From positions 139,493 through 203,492 of the forward strand of contig NZ_BAABHW010000006.1 of assembly GCF_039542305.1 (NCBI RefSeq): a stretch of DNA of 64,000 bases, in the 5' to 3' direction. A model generated the notes under the pieces. That model was not told where the DNA came from, ran no database searches, and saw only the letters and a list, made by a program, of their open reading frames with translations. The position numbers and the translations under genes are program-made. The stretch is from Roseibacterium beibuensis (lineage in GTDB: Bacteria > Pseudomonadota > Alphaproteobacteria > Rhodobacterales > Rhodobacteraceae). Of the stretch, positions 7,972 to 16,786 are shown one piece after another. Position 1 is the stretch's first letter. Every line of letters begins with the position of its first letter.

Positions 7972-9330
7972 ATGTCTGGCATTCCCCACGACCACTACGA
8001 ACCGAAGACCGGCGCCGAAAAATGGCTTCATCGTCGTCTTCCGATCGTGTCGCTCATCTACGACACGATCATGATTCCCACCCCCAAGAACCTCAACTGG
8101 ATGTGGATCTGGGGCATCGTTCTGATGTTCACCCTGGTGTTGCAGATCGTCACCGGCATCGTGCTGGTCATGCACTACACGCCGCATGTCGACCTGGCCT
8201 TCGAGTCGGTCGAGCATATCATGCGCAACGTGAACGGCGGGTGGGCCATGCGCTACATCCACGCCAACGGCGCGTCTCTGTTCTTCATCGCGGTGTATCT
8301 GCACATCTTCCGCGGCATCTACTACGGGTCCTACAAGGCCCCGCGCGAGGTGACGTGGATCATCGGCATGCTGATCTACCTGTGCATGATGGGCACGGCG
8401 TTCATGGGCTACGTTCTGCCCTGGGGCCAGATGTCCTTCTGGGGGGCCACCGTGATCACCGGCCTGTTCGGCGCCATCCCCTTCGTGGGTGAAGCGCTGC
8501 AGACCTGGCTGCTCGGCGGGCCGTCGGTGGACAATGCCACGCTGAACCGCTTCCTGTCGCTCCACTACCTGCTGCCCTTCGTCATCCTCGCGCTGGCGCT
8601 GGTGCACATCTGGGCGTTCCACACCACCGGCAACAGCAACCCCACCGGGGTCGAAGTCCGCCGCACCTCGAGGAAGGAAGCCGAGGCAGACACCCTGCCG
8701 TTCTGGCCCTACTTCGTGATCAAGGACCTCTTCGCCCTGGCGGTGATCCTGGTCGTGTTCTTCGCGGTCGTGGGCTTCATGCCGAACTACCTCGGGCACC
8801 CGGACAACTACATCCCGGCCAACCCGCTGGTGACGCCCCCGCACATCGTGCCGGAATGGTACTTCCTGCCGTTCTACGCGATCCTGCGCGCCTTCGATGG
8901 CGAGGTCTGGGTCGTGCAGCTGGCCAGCTTCATCACCGGCGGCATCGTCGACGCCAAGTTCTTCGGCGTGCTGGCAATGTTCGGCTCGATCGTGGTGATG
9001 GCATTGCTGCCGTGGCTCGACACCTCGTCGGTGCGCTCCGGTCGCTACCGCCCGATGTTCAAGTTCTGGTTCTGGGTCTTCTTCATCGACTTCTTCGTAC
9101 TGATGTGGGTTGGCGCAATGCCGGCCGAAGGGATCTACCCCTACATCGCCCTGATCGGATCGGCCGTCTGGTTCGCGTATTTCCTCGTGATCATCCCGCT
9201 TCTGGGTGTGATCGAGAAGCCGCTGCCGCAGCCTGCCACGATCGAAGACGACTTCAACGAGCACTATGGCGACGACGACGCCTCGGGTGGCACGCCTTCG
9301 GGTGAGCGCATTCCCACCCCGGCCGAGTGA
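7972..9330 (+). CDS. petB: Cytochrome b subunit of bc1 complex
   Basis: The 452-residue inner-membrane protein has about eight hydrophobic helices and holds hemes bL and bH and the Qo and Qi quinone sites. The Qo-site motif PEWYFLPFYA is intact, as are the heme-ligand histidine pairs in helices B and D (for example VMHYT and HYLLPF). Its polar C-terminal tail, ending in GERIPTPAE, is typical of alphaproteobacterial cytochrome b. GAGGGAGAA precedes the ATG. It is the second gene of the petABC operon. Confidence 0.98.
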   Translation: MSGIPHDHYEPKTGAEKWLHRRLPIVSLIYDTIMIPTPKNLNWMWIWGIVLMFTLVLQIVTGIVLVMHYTPHVDLAFESVEHIMRNVNGGWAMRYIHANGASLFFIAVYLHIFRGIYYGSYKAPREVTWIIGMLIYLCMMGTAFMGYVLPWGQMSFWGATVITGLFGAIPFVGEALQTWLLGGPSVDNATLNRFLSLHYLLPFVILALALVHIWAFHTTGNSNPTGVEVRRTSRKEAEADTLPFWPYFVIKDLFALAVILVVFFAVVGFMPNYLGHPDNYIPANPLVTPPHIVPEWYFLPFYAILRAFDGEVWVVQLASFITGGIVDAKFFGVLAMFGSIVVMALLPWLDTSSVRSGRYRPMFKFWFWVFFIDFFVLMWVGAMPAEGIYPYIALIGSAVWFAYFLVIIPLLGVIEKPLPQPATIEDDFNEHYGDDDASGGTPSGERIPTPAE

Positions 9331-9350
9331 CGCGGAAAGGACATATCGCA

Positions 9351-10160
9351 ATGTTCAGGAAACTAGCCATCACCACCGCAACGGCGCTGTCCCTCGGAAC
9401 GGGGGCTGCGCTGGCCGCCGGCGGCGGCGGGCACGTCACGGACCACGACTTCTCGTTCGAGGGGCCTTTCGGCACCTACGACCAGACGCAGTTGCAGCGT
9501 GGCCTTCAGGTCTACACCGAGGTCTGTGCCGCCTGTCACGGCATGAACCTTGTTCCTATCCGCTCGCTCAGCGACGAGGATGGTCCAGGGCTGACCGACG
9601 ACGAGGTCCGCGCCTATATCGAGCAGAACTACATCGAAGTGTACGATGAAGAACTGCAGGATTGGCGCGCGGCCACGCCGAACGACCACTTCCCCGAAAG
9701 CTCCCTGCCCGAGGCCCCCGACCTGTCGGTCATGGCCAAGGCGCGCGCGGGCTTCCACGGCCCCTACGGCCTGGGCCTCAGCCCGCTTGTCAACGGCATC
9801 GGCGGACCCGAGTACATCGCGTCCTACCTCACCCACTACACCGGTGAGGAAATGGAACAGTACGGCACCTATCTCTACGGGAACGAAACCTTCGACGGTG
9901 GCTGGACCCAAATGGCGCCCCCCCTGTGGGACGGCATGGTGGAATTCGCCGACGGGTCGCCCAACGACGTCGAGAGCATGGCGGTGGACGTCTCGGCCTT
10001 CCTGATGTGGGCCGCCGAACCGCACCTGATGGACCGCAAGCAGATGGGCTTCACCGCCGTGATGCTTCTGATCCTTCTGTCGGCCCTGCTGTACCTGACC
10101 AACAAGCGTCTCTGGGCGCCGGTCAAGAAAGCCGCAAAGGCACGGCAACCGGCCGAGTAA
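9351..10160 (+). CDS. petC: Cytochrome c1 of bc1 complex
   Basis: The 269-residue product starts with a Sec signal peptide (residues 1-23), has the heme-binding CAACH motif (Cys59, Cys62, His63), and ends with a C-terminal membrane helix followed by a Lys-rich cytoplasmic tail. It takes electrons from the Rieske protein and passes them to soluble or membrane cytochrome c. GGAAAGGAC lies at a good distance before ATG 9351; the open frame upstream to 9327 is not used. Last gene of petABC, closed by a strong hairpin. Confidence 0.98.
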   Translation: MFRKLAITTATALSLGTGAALAAGGGGHVTDHDFSFEGPFGTYDQTQLQRGLQVYTEVCAACHGMNLVPIRSLSDEDGPGLTDDEVRAYIEQNYIEVYDEELQDWRAATPNDHFPESSLPEAPDLSVMAKARAGFHGPYGLGLSPLVNGIGGPEYIASYLTHYTGEEMEQYGTYLYGNETFDGGWTQMAPPLWDGMVEFADGSPNDVESMAVDVSAFLMWAAEPHLMDRKQMGFTAVMLLILLSALLYLTNKRLWAPVKKAAKARQPAE

Positions 10161-10180
10161 GCCACGCAGACAACTATTGA

Positions 10181-10204
10181 AAAGCGCGCCTTCGGGCGCG
10201 CTTT
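10181..10204. terminator. Shared intrinsic terminator between petC and thiQ
   Basis: A perfect ten-base-pair stem AAAGCGCGCC / GGCGCGCTTT with a TTCG tetraloop is flanked by T on one strand and by A-rich sequence on the other. It serves petC on the plus strand and, less ideally, thiQ, whose stop is 3 bp away on the minus strand. Confidence 0.92.
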
Positions 10205-10206
10205 TT

Positions 10207-10896
10207 TCATGTCCAGGGTTTCAGGATCTCGGGCGGATCGCGCAGCGCATCGGCCAGCCCCATGTCGAGAACGACAGCCCCCTCGGACAGCAGGATCAGC
10301 CGGTCGCACAACCGTTCGGCATCCCGCAGATCGTGACTGGCCATGACCAGCGTCAGCCCGGCCTCGTCGCAAAGATCGGCCATCAACCCCAGCATCTCGG
10401 ACCTGAGGCCGGGATCGAGCGCCGCGAAAGGTTCGTCGAGCAACACAAGGGGCCGATCCCGCAGCAGCATCCGGGCCAGCGCCACGCGGCTTTGCTGCCC
10501 GCCCGACAATTCGGACGGCGCCCGCGCGCCCATGCCCACAAGACCGACCTTCTCCAAAGCGCCCTCGACACGCTCCGTATCGGACGGCGCCAAGCGCAAA
10601 TCGGGCCGCACCCCAAGCGCGACGTTCTGAAAGACGCTCAGGTGCGGGAACAGGTTGCCGTCCTGAAAGAGAATCGACAGTGGCCGACCCGCGACGGTCG
10701 TATCGGTCATGTCCCGCCCGTCGATGAGGATGCGCCCTTCATCCGGGCGTTGAAACCCGGCAATCAGGGACAGAAGGCTGCTCTTTCCCGAGCCCGACGC
10801 CCCGAGCAGCGCAACACGCTCCCCCCGTGCGACGGACAGATCGGCGCTCAGCACGAAATCCCCCCACCGCGTGACGGTGTTCTCAAGCCGCAGCAT
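10207..10896 (-). CDS. thiQ: Thiamine ABC transporter ATP-binding protein
   Basis: A 229-residue ABC ATPase, the length of ThiQ and shorter than spermidine/iron-type homologues. Walker A is GASGSGKSS (32-40), the signature LSGGQ (130-134) and Walker B LVLLDEP (150-156). It powers import of thiamine or its phosphates. Assignment to thiamine rests on the operon with thiB and thiP and the upstream TPP riboswitch. The start ATG at 10894-10896 overlaps thiP by 14 bp. Confidence 0.93.
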   Translation of the reverse strand: MLRLENTVTRWGDFVLSADLSVARGERVALLGASGSGKSSLLSLIAGFQRPDEGRILIDGRDMTDTTVAGRPLSILFQDGNLFPHLSVFQNVALGVRPDLRLAPSDTERVEGALEKVGLVGMGARAPSELSGGQQSRVALARMLLRDRPLVLLDEPFAALDPGLRSEMLGLMADLCDEAGLTLVMASHDLRDAERLCDRLILLSEGAVVLDMGLADALRDPPEILKPWT

Positions 10897-12448
10897 TGAC
10901 GCGTCCCCCCTTGTCGAAGATCCAGAACAACCCAAGGCTAAGCACCAGCAGCAACACCGCCGCCCCTTGCGCATCGTCGGTCCGGTAAGCCCCCATCAGA
11001 CGATACATCTCGAGCGGCAAGGTGGATTGCGACGGGGCCGAGAACAGGGCGATCACCCCGAGATCTCCCATCGAGAACGCCGCCGCGAGCCCGCCGCCGA
11101 ACCCAAGCGGACGCCGCAACCGGGGCAGGATCGCAAGACGCAGGCGCGAAACGCCCCGCATTCCCAGTGCATCGGCCAAGCGGCCTTGCGTCGCCTCGGC
11201 CGCCCGCGCAGCCGGCACCAGTGCGCGCAACAGGAACGGCAGCGCGACGAGCGCGTTGACCAGCCCGGTTATGGGCAGGCTCAGCGCGACCGGATCGGCG
11301 ATAGGATAAATGATGATGAACAACCCGGTGCCGACCACCAGCGGCGAGATCGCAATGGAAAGGAACCCGACCAGCTCCACCGCGCCGCGTCCCCGCCCCC
11401 GGGCCACGAAAAGCGCGATGGGCAGGGCAAGGGCCACCGAAAGGGCCGAGGACGCAACTGCCACAAGGATCGACCGCACCGCCGCCCACCAGACGCTTTC
11501 CGGCAGCGACCAGACGGCCAAAGCGCCCTCGCCGATCACGGCGGCAAGAGGCAGCAACAGGAACGCGCCCGCGCCGACGATGGCGGCCCCGTCGGTCATG
11601 CGCGCGCGCAGGCCATCCCCCGGCCAGGGCAGCGGCGGACGATCGAGGCCCGCACCCATCGGCTCGACCCGCGCGGCACGCAGCGCGATCAAACCGGCGG
11701 CAAGGCAGATCGCGACCTGCACCAAACCCAGCAATGCGGCCCGCCCGAGATCGAACTCGAACCGAAAGGCTTGGTAGATCGCCAATTCGACGGTCGTCGC
11801 ACGCGGCCCGCCCCCAAGCGTCAAGGCGACGGCGAAACTGGTCGTGCAGATCAGGAAAATGACCAACGCGGCCCCGGGCAGCACCTCGTGCAGCAGGGGG
11901 CGTTCGAAATGTCGCCGCATATCCGCATCCGAAAATCCGAGCGAGGCGGCCAACCGGATCCGCTCGGACGGGAGAGACAACCACGCCTGCAAGATCAGGC
12001 GCACGGCAAGCGGCAGGTTCAGGAAAACGTGGGCTAGGACCACGCCGCTAAGCCCGTAAATGTCGAGCGTCCCAAGGCCGATGCCCGACAAGGCCGCGTT
12101 CAGCCACCCGGCCCGCCCGAAAATGGCGAGCAGCCCGAGAACAGCGACGATCACCGGCAGGATGAAAGGCGCGCCTGTCAGCGTCACGAACAGGCTCCGC
12201 CCGACGAACCGTCGCCGCGCCAGCGCGCGGGCAACGGGGATGGCCAGCGTGACGCTGACCGCTGCCGACAGCACGGCCTGAAGCAGGGTAAACCGAATGG
12301 CCGCCCAATCGGCGGCGCCCAGACGGCCCGGCGCCTCGGCGCGCAGCGTGACGGCCAGAAGAGGCCCCAGAAGGGCAAGGCAGACGAGCGCGGCCAGGGC
12401 CGCGCCCGCCCAATCCAGGGGTCTCAGTTGCTGAGCGCGCTTTGCCAT
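10883..12448 (-). CDS. thiP: Thiamine ABC transporter permease
   Basis: A 521-residue double-length permease with about twelve hydrophobic segments in two homologous halves, each carrying a BPD-type EAA loop region (for example LAASLGFSDADMRRHF in the first half). Twin-unit permeases of this size are usual for ThiP and FbpB-type iron transporters; the riboswitch decides for thiamine. It overlaps thiB by 25 bp at its start and thiQ by 14 bp at its end, so the three subunits are translationally coupled. Confidence 0.93.
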   Translation of the reverse strand: MAKRAQQLRPLDWAGAALAALVCLALLGPLLAVTLRAEAPGRLGAADWAAIRFTLLQAVLSAAVSVTLAIPVARALARRRFVGRSLFVTLTGAPFILPVIVAVLGLLAIFGRAGWLNAALSGIGLGTLDIYGLSGVVLAHVFLNLPLAVRLILQAWLSLPSERIRLAASLGFSDADMRRHFERPLLHEVLPGAALVIFLICTTSFAVALTLGGGPRATTVELAIYQAFRFEFDLGRAALLGLVQVAICLAAGLIALRAARVEPMGAGLDRPPLPWPGDGLRARMTDGAAIVGAGAFLLLPLAAVIGEGALAVWSLPESVWWAAVRSILVAVASSALSVALALPIALFVARGRGRGAVELVGFLSIAISPLVVGTGLFIIIYPIADPVALSLPITGLVNALVALPFLLRALVPAARAAEATQGRLADALGMRGVSRLRLAILPRLRRPLGFGGGLAAAFSMGDLGVIALFSAPSQSTLPLEMYRLMGAYRTDDAQGAAVLLLVLSLGLFWIFDKGGRVNAAA

Positions 12449-13410
12449 GTGGCCAAGGCCGCGTCGCGGATCGCGGCGGCCTCCTCGGCATCGTAGACAA
12501 GCGCGGTTTCAGGCTGGATCAGCGTCTCGAACCCCTCTGGCCACTCCGAAGCGGGCAGCGCGGCGGGATACATCCAGTTGGTGGTCGGGATGACCGACTG
12601 GAAAGCGCCACTCAGCATGAAGGTGAGGAAATCGCGCGCAAGCTCCGGCTGGTCGCTGTTGGCCAGCACGCCAGCCACCTCGATCTGCATGTAATGCCCC
12701 TCGTCGAAGGCGGCGGCGGTGTAGCCATCATCCTCTTCGGCGATCAGGTGATAGGCGGGCGAGGTGGTGTAGCTCAGCACCATGTCCGCTTCGCCTTCGA
12801 GGAACAGGTCATAGCTTTCTGACCAGCCCGGGGTCACCGTCACGATGTTGTCGGACAGCCCCTCCCAGATCTCGGCGGCGCGATCGCCATAGGCGTTCTG
12901 CACCCACAACAGCAGGCCAAGGCCCGGGGTCGAACTGCGCGGGTCCTGTACGACGATGGACACATCGCTGGCCGCAAGATCCTCGAAACTGGTCGGCGCA
13001 TCGGCAAGGTCGGTGCGATGGACGAAGGCGAAATACCCCCAGTCATAGGGCAGGAAATGCGGATCCTCCCACGCGACGGGCAGGCTCAGCCCCTCGGCCA
13101 TCAGGCCATGCTCGGCGATCAGGCCGGTTTCGACCGCCGCCGCAGTCAGGTTGGTGTCGAGACCAAGCACGATATCGGCATCGCTGCGCGCGCCTTCCAG
13201 CCGCAGGCGCGACAGAAGCGCCGCGCCGTCACCCGCGGTGACGAATTGCAGGTCGCATCCGCAGGTCTCTTCGAACGCGGCCTCGACGGCCGGGCCCGGG
13301 CCCCATTCGGTATTGAAACTGTCGTAGGTATAGACCGTCAGCACCGGGGTCTGCGCCAAGGCGCCCCCTGCGATCATGGTCAATCCCGCGGCAATGATGG
13401 TGTGTCTCAT
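12424..13410 (-). CDS. thiB: Thiamine-binding periplasmic protein
   Basis: The 328-residue solute-binding protein has a signal peptide ending GALA (about residue 19) and the family opening VLTVYTYDSF. It binds thiamine and its phosphates in the periplasm and delivers them to ThiPQ. AGGAGG lies before ATG 13410. A much longer frame reaching upstream to 14151 runs antisense through aroC and the riboswitch and is not coding. A pair of neighbouring cysteines (CGC) probably forms or replaces the family disulfide. Confidence 0.94.
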   Translation of the reverse strand: MRHTIIAAGLTMIAGGALAQTPVLTVYTYDSFNTEWGPGPAVEAAFEETCGCDLQFVTAGDGAALLSRLRLEGARSDADIVLGLDTNLTAAAVETGLIAEHGLMAEGLSLPVAWEDPHFLPYDWGYFAFVHRTDLADAPTSFEDLAASDVSIVVQDPRSSTPGLGLLLWVQNAYGDRAAEIWEGLSDNIVTVTPGWSESYDLFLEGEADMVLSYTTSPAYHLIAEEDDGYTAAAFDEGHYMQIEVAGVLANSDQPELARDFLTFMLSGAFQSVIPTTNWMYPAALPASEWPEGFETLIQPETALVYDAEEAAAIRDAALATWQSALSN

Positions 13411-13464
13411 CTCACTCCTCCTTGCGACGGGCGAAGTGAAGCCGGGGCATGTGCGTGGTCCCGA

Positions 13465-13558
13465 AACCTTCCCTCCGCCGGTCCTAACCGGTTCAGGTTC
13501 AACGGGTTCGCGTGGCATCCCACGCATCTCAGGCCGCAACCGGCCACCCCGAGGTAGG
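13465..13558 (-). promoter_or_regulatory. TPP riboswitch (THI element) controlling thiBPQ
   Basis: On the minus strand the leader contains the conserved TPP aptamer parts in order: GGGGTG..., then CTGAGATG, then ACCCGTTGAACCTGAACC, then GGTTAGGACCGGCGGAGGG. It sits about 55 bp before the thiB start. TPP binding is expected to switch off thiBPQ, most likely by hiding the ribosome site or ending transcription. No clear separate terminator hairpin was seen between aptamer and thiB. Confidence 0.93.
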
Positions 13559-13659
13559 GCAAGAGGTATGGCAGACCGAGACGCTCGGCAAGGGCCTTGC
13601 GACTTGGCATTTCGCGCGTGGGCCGCTAACCGAAGGGCGACAGCAACGGGGCAGTGCAG

Positions 13660-14760
13660 ATGAGCTTCAACACCTTCGGTCATATCTTCCGCGTCACCAC
13701 CTGGGGCGAAAGCCACGGGCCGGCCCTTGGCGCGACCGTCGATGGCTGCCCGCCGGGCGTGCCGGTGACCGACGAGGCATTGCAACACTGGCTGGACCTG
13801 CGCAAACCCGGGCAGAACAAGTTCACCACGCAGCGGCGCGAACCCGACGCGGTGGAAATCCTGTCCGGCGTGTTCGAGGGCGTCAGCACCGGGCACCCGA
13901 TCCAGCTGATGATCCGCAACACCGACCAGCGGTCCAAGGATTACGGCGACATCGCCGAGAAATTCCGCCCCGGCCATGCCGATATCACCTACTGGCAGAA
14001 ATACGGCATCCGCGACTATCGCGGTGGGGGCCGATCCAGCGCGCGGGAAACCGCCGCGCGGGTCGCAGCCGGCGGCGTGGCACGGGCCGCGCTGGCGAAA
14101 CTGGCGCCGAAGCTGCGGATCACCGGCTACATGGTCCAGATGGGGCCGCATGGCATCGACCGCGCACGCTTCAACTGGGACGAGATCGAGAAAAACCCGT
14201 TCTGGTCACCCGACGCCAAGGCGGCCGAGGATTGGGCCGCGTACCTCGACGCGCTGCGCAAATCTGGTGACAGCGTGGGCGCGGTGATCGAAGTGACCGC
14301 ACGCGGTGTGCCGGCCGGCCTTGGTGCGCCTGTCTATGGCAAGCTGGACACCGACCTTGCCGCCGCGATGATGTCGATCAACGCGGTGAAGGGCGTCGAG
14401 ATCGGCGAGGGCATGGCCGCCGCCGCTCTGACCGGCACCGAGAATGCCGACGAGATCACGATGGGGCCGGACGGGCCGGACTACAGCTCCAACCATGCGG
14501 GCGGCATCCTCGGCGGCATCTCGACCGGGCAGGACGTGGTCGTGCGGTTTGCGGTCAAGCCAACCAGTTCGATCCTCACGCCCCGCAAGACGATCACCAA
14601 GTCGGGCGAACCGACCGAGATCGTCACCAAGGGGCGCCATGATCCCTGCGTCGGCATCCGCGCGGTCCCCGTGGCCGAAGCGATGGCGGCCTGCGTGATC
14701 CTCGACCATTTGCTGTGGCACCGCGGGCATGTGGGCGAGAACCAAGGCCAGATCGGCTAA
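13660..14760 (+). CDS. aroC: Chorismate synthase
   Basis: AroC makes chorismate from EPSP, the last shikimate-pathway step, using reduced FMN. The 366-residue product has the signatures GESHGPALG near the N-terminus, GRSSARETAARVA and the C-terminal RHDPCVGIRAVPVAEAM. The start MSFNTFGHIFRV matches the family; GTG six bases upstream is the alternative. It is divergent from the thiBPQ riboswitch region and is followed by a 240-bp non-coding gap. Confidence 0.97.
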   Translation: MSFNTFGHIFRVTTWGESHGPALGATVDGCPPGVPVTDEALQHWLDLRKPGQNKFTTQRREPDAVEILSGVFEGVSTGHPIQLMIRNTDQRSKDYGDIAEKFRPGHADITYWQKYGIRDYRGGGRSSARETAARVAAGGVARAALAKLAPKLRITGYMVQMGPHGIDRARFNWDEIEKNPFWSPDAKAAEDWAAYLDALRKSGDSVGAVIEVTARGVPAGLGAPVYGKLDTDLAAAMMSINAVKGVEIGEGMAAAALTGTENADEITMGPDGPDYSSNHAGGILGGISTGQDVVVRFAVKPTSSILTPRKTITKSGEPTEIVTKGRHDPCVGIRAVPVAEAMAACVILDHLLWHRGHVGENQGQIG

Positions 14761-14957
14761 GCCACACCCGATTCGGACGATTCTCCAATTGTGACGATTT
14801 CGAGGCTGAGTCGGGGCCGGTGCGTGTCGATTGTTGGAAATTCCCTCTCTTTGTTGCCGGAGTGGGCCTAGTTCCACCTATCTTTGCCGCGTTGGCGCGA
14901 AACAAAGGACAATGCAACAAATCGGCCCCTTCCGCGCCACGATCCTGCCACATTTGA

Positions 14958-14981
14958 CCCCAAGTTTCGTCACACTTGGGG
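14958..14981. repeat. Perfect inverted repeat upstream of membrane-anchored unknown
   Basis: CCCCAAGT and ACTTGGGG face each other across 8 bases, 20 bp before the ATG at 15001. There is no T-run, so an operator or leader hairpin is as likely as a terminator. The rest of 14761-15000 shows no gene. Confidence 0.55.
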
Positions 14982-15000
14982 AAAATTGGACGTATTTGCG

Positions 15001-15576
15001 ATGGGGCGGCCTGCCAGCTCAACCACTTTGGCCCGAGGGATCACCCTCGACTGGACTTACGTTGCCTTGGCGGCAGCGGGTCTGGTCCTTGTGGCCCTGA
15101 CGACCATCCGGTCAGAAATCGGCCCGGACGTGGCGCTTGCCCGGTCTGGCGGCTTGTACCTTTTGTCACCGACCGAGCGTATCGTTGCGCTTGAAGACGA
15201 CAGGTTCGCCGCGCCGGAATGGGCCGAGCAGGCCAGCGACGTCGATGGCCTTGGCCGCATGCTCGGTCCCCTGTCTGGCGAAACGCTGGATCGGCGGTTT
15301 CCGCTTCCCGATGGGGCGACGTCCGCGCGCCTTGGCTTCGATCTCATTCTCTGGGACGGTGCCACGGCACCGGTCATCACGATCAACGGGGCACCCGTCT
15401 CACCGAACGTATCGCAGGTGCGCACCCTCGCCGATGGCGCAACCCTCCAACACCTTGCCTACCCTGTGGCCGCACCCGGTGACACGCTGGAGGTGGCCAT
15501 CACGGGCCAGGGCGATGGCCAATGGGCCATCGACAACCTTTCGCTGATCGTCAGCCTTTCCGCGCCGAACGCCTAG
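15001..15576 (+). CDS. Membrane-anchored extracytoplasmic protein of unknown function
   Basis: The 191-residue product has one N-terminal hydrophobic helix (about residues 16-38) and a C-terminal domain of about 150 residues with alternating polar and hydrophobic stretches. These look like a small beta-sandwich, with repeated short glycine- and aspartate-rich turns (LPDGATSARLGFDLILWDG). I know no family for it. The start ATG at 15001 puts the helix at the N-terminus; there is no clear ribosome site, so the start is uncertain. It converges on the thioredoxin gene 3 bp downstream. A role in the cell envelope is only an inference from the anchor. Confidence 0.7.
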   Translation: MGRPASSTTLARGITLDWTYVALAAAGLVLVALTTIRSEIGPDVALARSGGLYLLSPTERIVALEDDRFAAPEWAEQASDVDGLGRMLGPLSGETLDRRFPLPDGATSARLGFDLILWDGATAPVITINGAPVSPNVSQVRTLADGATLQHLAYPVAAPGDTLEVAITGQGDGQWAIDNLSLIVSLSAPNA

Positions 15577-15579
15577 CGC

Positions 15580-15993
15580 TCAGGCCTCGCCCACGGCGGT
15601 GTCGAGCAGGGCGCGGATGTCATCCTCGCGGGTCGAGGCGATGATCCGGCCTAACTCGTCCTCGCCGCGCAGCATGATCAGGGTCGACCGGCGCGGCACC
15701 CCCAGAAGCATCGCGAACTCCGACTGGCCGTAAGTGTCCCAATCGACGCGAACAAAGGTGATAGCGGCGTCATAGGCGGGGTTCTGGGCGCGCAACGCCT
15801 CGATGATACGGCCTTGGGCGCGGCAGGTGCTGCACCAGCTTGCCGCGAAATCGAGAAGCACCGTGTGCCCCTCGGCCAGAAGCCGCTCGGGCAGGCCCGG
15901 TTCATAGTCGATCATCGCGGCACTTTGCGCCGACGCCGCCATTGGCGCCAAAACCAGCGCCGAAGCGCCCAGAAAAATCTCGCGTCGCGTCAT
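15580..15993 (-). CDS. Periplasmic thioredoxin-fold protein
   Basis: The 137-residue protein has a signal peptide with a twin-arginine-like start (MTRREIFLGASALVLAPMAASA) and a thioredoxin domain with WCSTC (Cys54, Cys57). It is probably a periplasmic thiol reductant that receives electrons from the CcdA-type protein encoded 21 bp upstream on the same strand. GGAGG precedes the start. The active site CSTC, rather than CGPC, suggests a specialised partner. Confidence 0.9.
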   Translation of the reverse strand: MTRREIFLGASALVLAPMAASAQSAAMIDYEPGLPERLLAEGHTVLLDFAASWCSTCRAQGRIIEALRAQNPAYDAAITFVRVDWDTYGQSEFAMLLGVPRRSTLIMLRGEDELGRIIASTREDDIRALLDTAVGEA

Positions 15994-16014
15994 GTCTGTT
16001 CCTCCCGGAGGATC

Positions 16015-16728
16015 TCAAAGGGCGACCGACAGGTCCTGAAGCCAGATCGGCATGTGATCCAGCAGCCAGGCCTCGGCCATGTGGTGCCAGCGCAGCAAGA
16101 TCGCCACGCCGACGAAAACGAAGACGCCCCCAAGAACGGGGCGGGATGATTGGGCGAAGCGGCGCAGCAGTCCCATGCGCCGTTGCAGCAGGGAGCGCGC
16201 ACCATAGCCGAGCGCGACGATCACCGTGCCGATGCCAAGGGCGAAGGCCACCATGATGGCGAAGGCGCGCCCCAACTCCTCCCCTTGGCTGGCCAGCGAA
16301 ATGGCCCCGCCAAGCGTCGGGCCGACGCAAGGGCTCCAGACCGCGCCAAGGAGCAGGCCGCCAAGAAACTGCCCCTGCCACCCCTGCGCCTCGATCCCGT
16401 GCATCTCCTGATCGGCGCGGGCCGACATTCCGGCGGTGGCCGTCGCGAACCGGGCCGACGCCTGCGGGACCAGCAACACCAAACCGAAAAGGATCATCAA
16501 AACGGCGCCGGCCCGCGCGACCGTCTGCTCGGTCAGGCCCACCAGGTGCCCCGCCGCGATGATGCCAAATCCAAGCGTGACAAACGCCAGCCCCATCCCG
16601 GCGGCCAGGGCAACCGGCCCCCAGCGGCTGGCCTGCAAGGCCCCCGCCAGAACGATAGGGAGCACCGGCAAGACGCAGGGATTGATAAGGGTCAGCAGCC
16701 CCGCGCCGTATGACAGGATCAATTCCAT
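16015..16728 (-). CDS. CcdA-type transmembrane thiol reductant transporter
   Basis: A 237-residue membrane protein with six hydrophobic segments and the family cysteines, one in LINPCVLPVLP (Cys18) and one in WSPCVGPTLGG. It moves electrons from cytoplasmic thioredoxin across the membrane to periplasmic thiol proteins for cytochrome c maturation or repair. The start ATG at 16726-16728 gives the family N-terminus (MELILSYGAG). It is in an operon with the downstream thioredoxin-fold gene, which supports the assignment. Confidence 0.92.
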   Translation of the reverse strand: MELILSYGAGLLTLINPCVLPVLPIVLAGALQASRWGPVALAAGMGLAFVTLGFGIIAAGHLVGLTEQTVARAGAVLMILFGLVLLVPQASARFATATAGMSARADQEMHGIEAQGWQGQFLGGLLLGAVWSPCVGPTLGGAISLASQGEELGRAFAIMVAFALGIGTVIVALGYGARSLLQRRMGLLRRFAQSSRPVLGGVFVFVGVAILLRWHHMAEAWLLDHMPIWLQDLSVAL

Positions 16729-16786
16729 GCCGCTGTGATGCGCCAAAGCGCGAACACAGTCATCAAACGTCCGCGTGAGCCATATG

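Noticed and set aside
10883..12037. Plus-strand frames in the thiP gene
   Set aside because: Arg/Gln-rich shadow frames antisense to a clear permease.
12424..14151. Long upstream extension of thiB through the riboswitch and aroC
   Set aside because: It would remove the signal peptide and read through the TPP aptamer; ATG 13410 with AGGAGG is clear.
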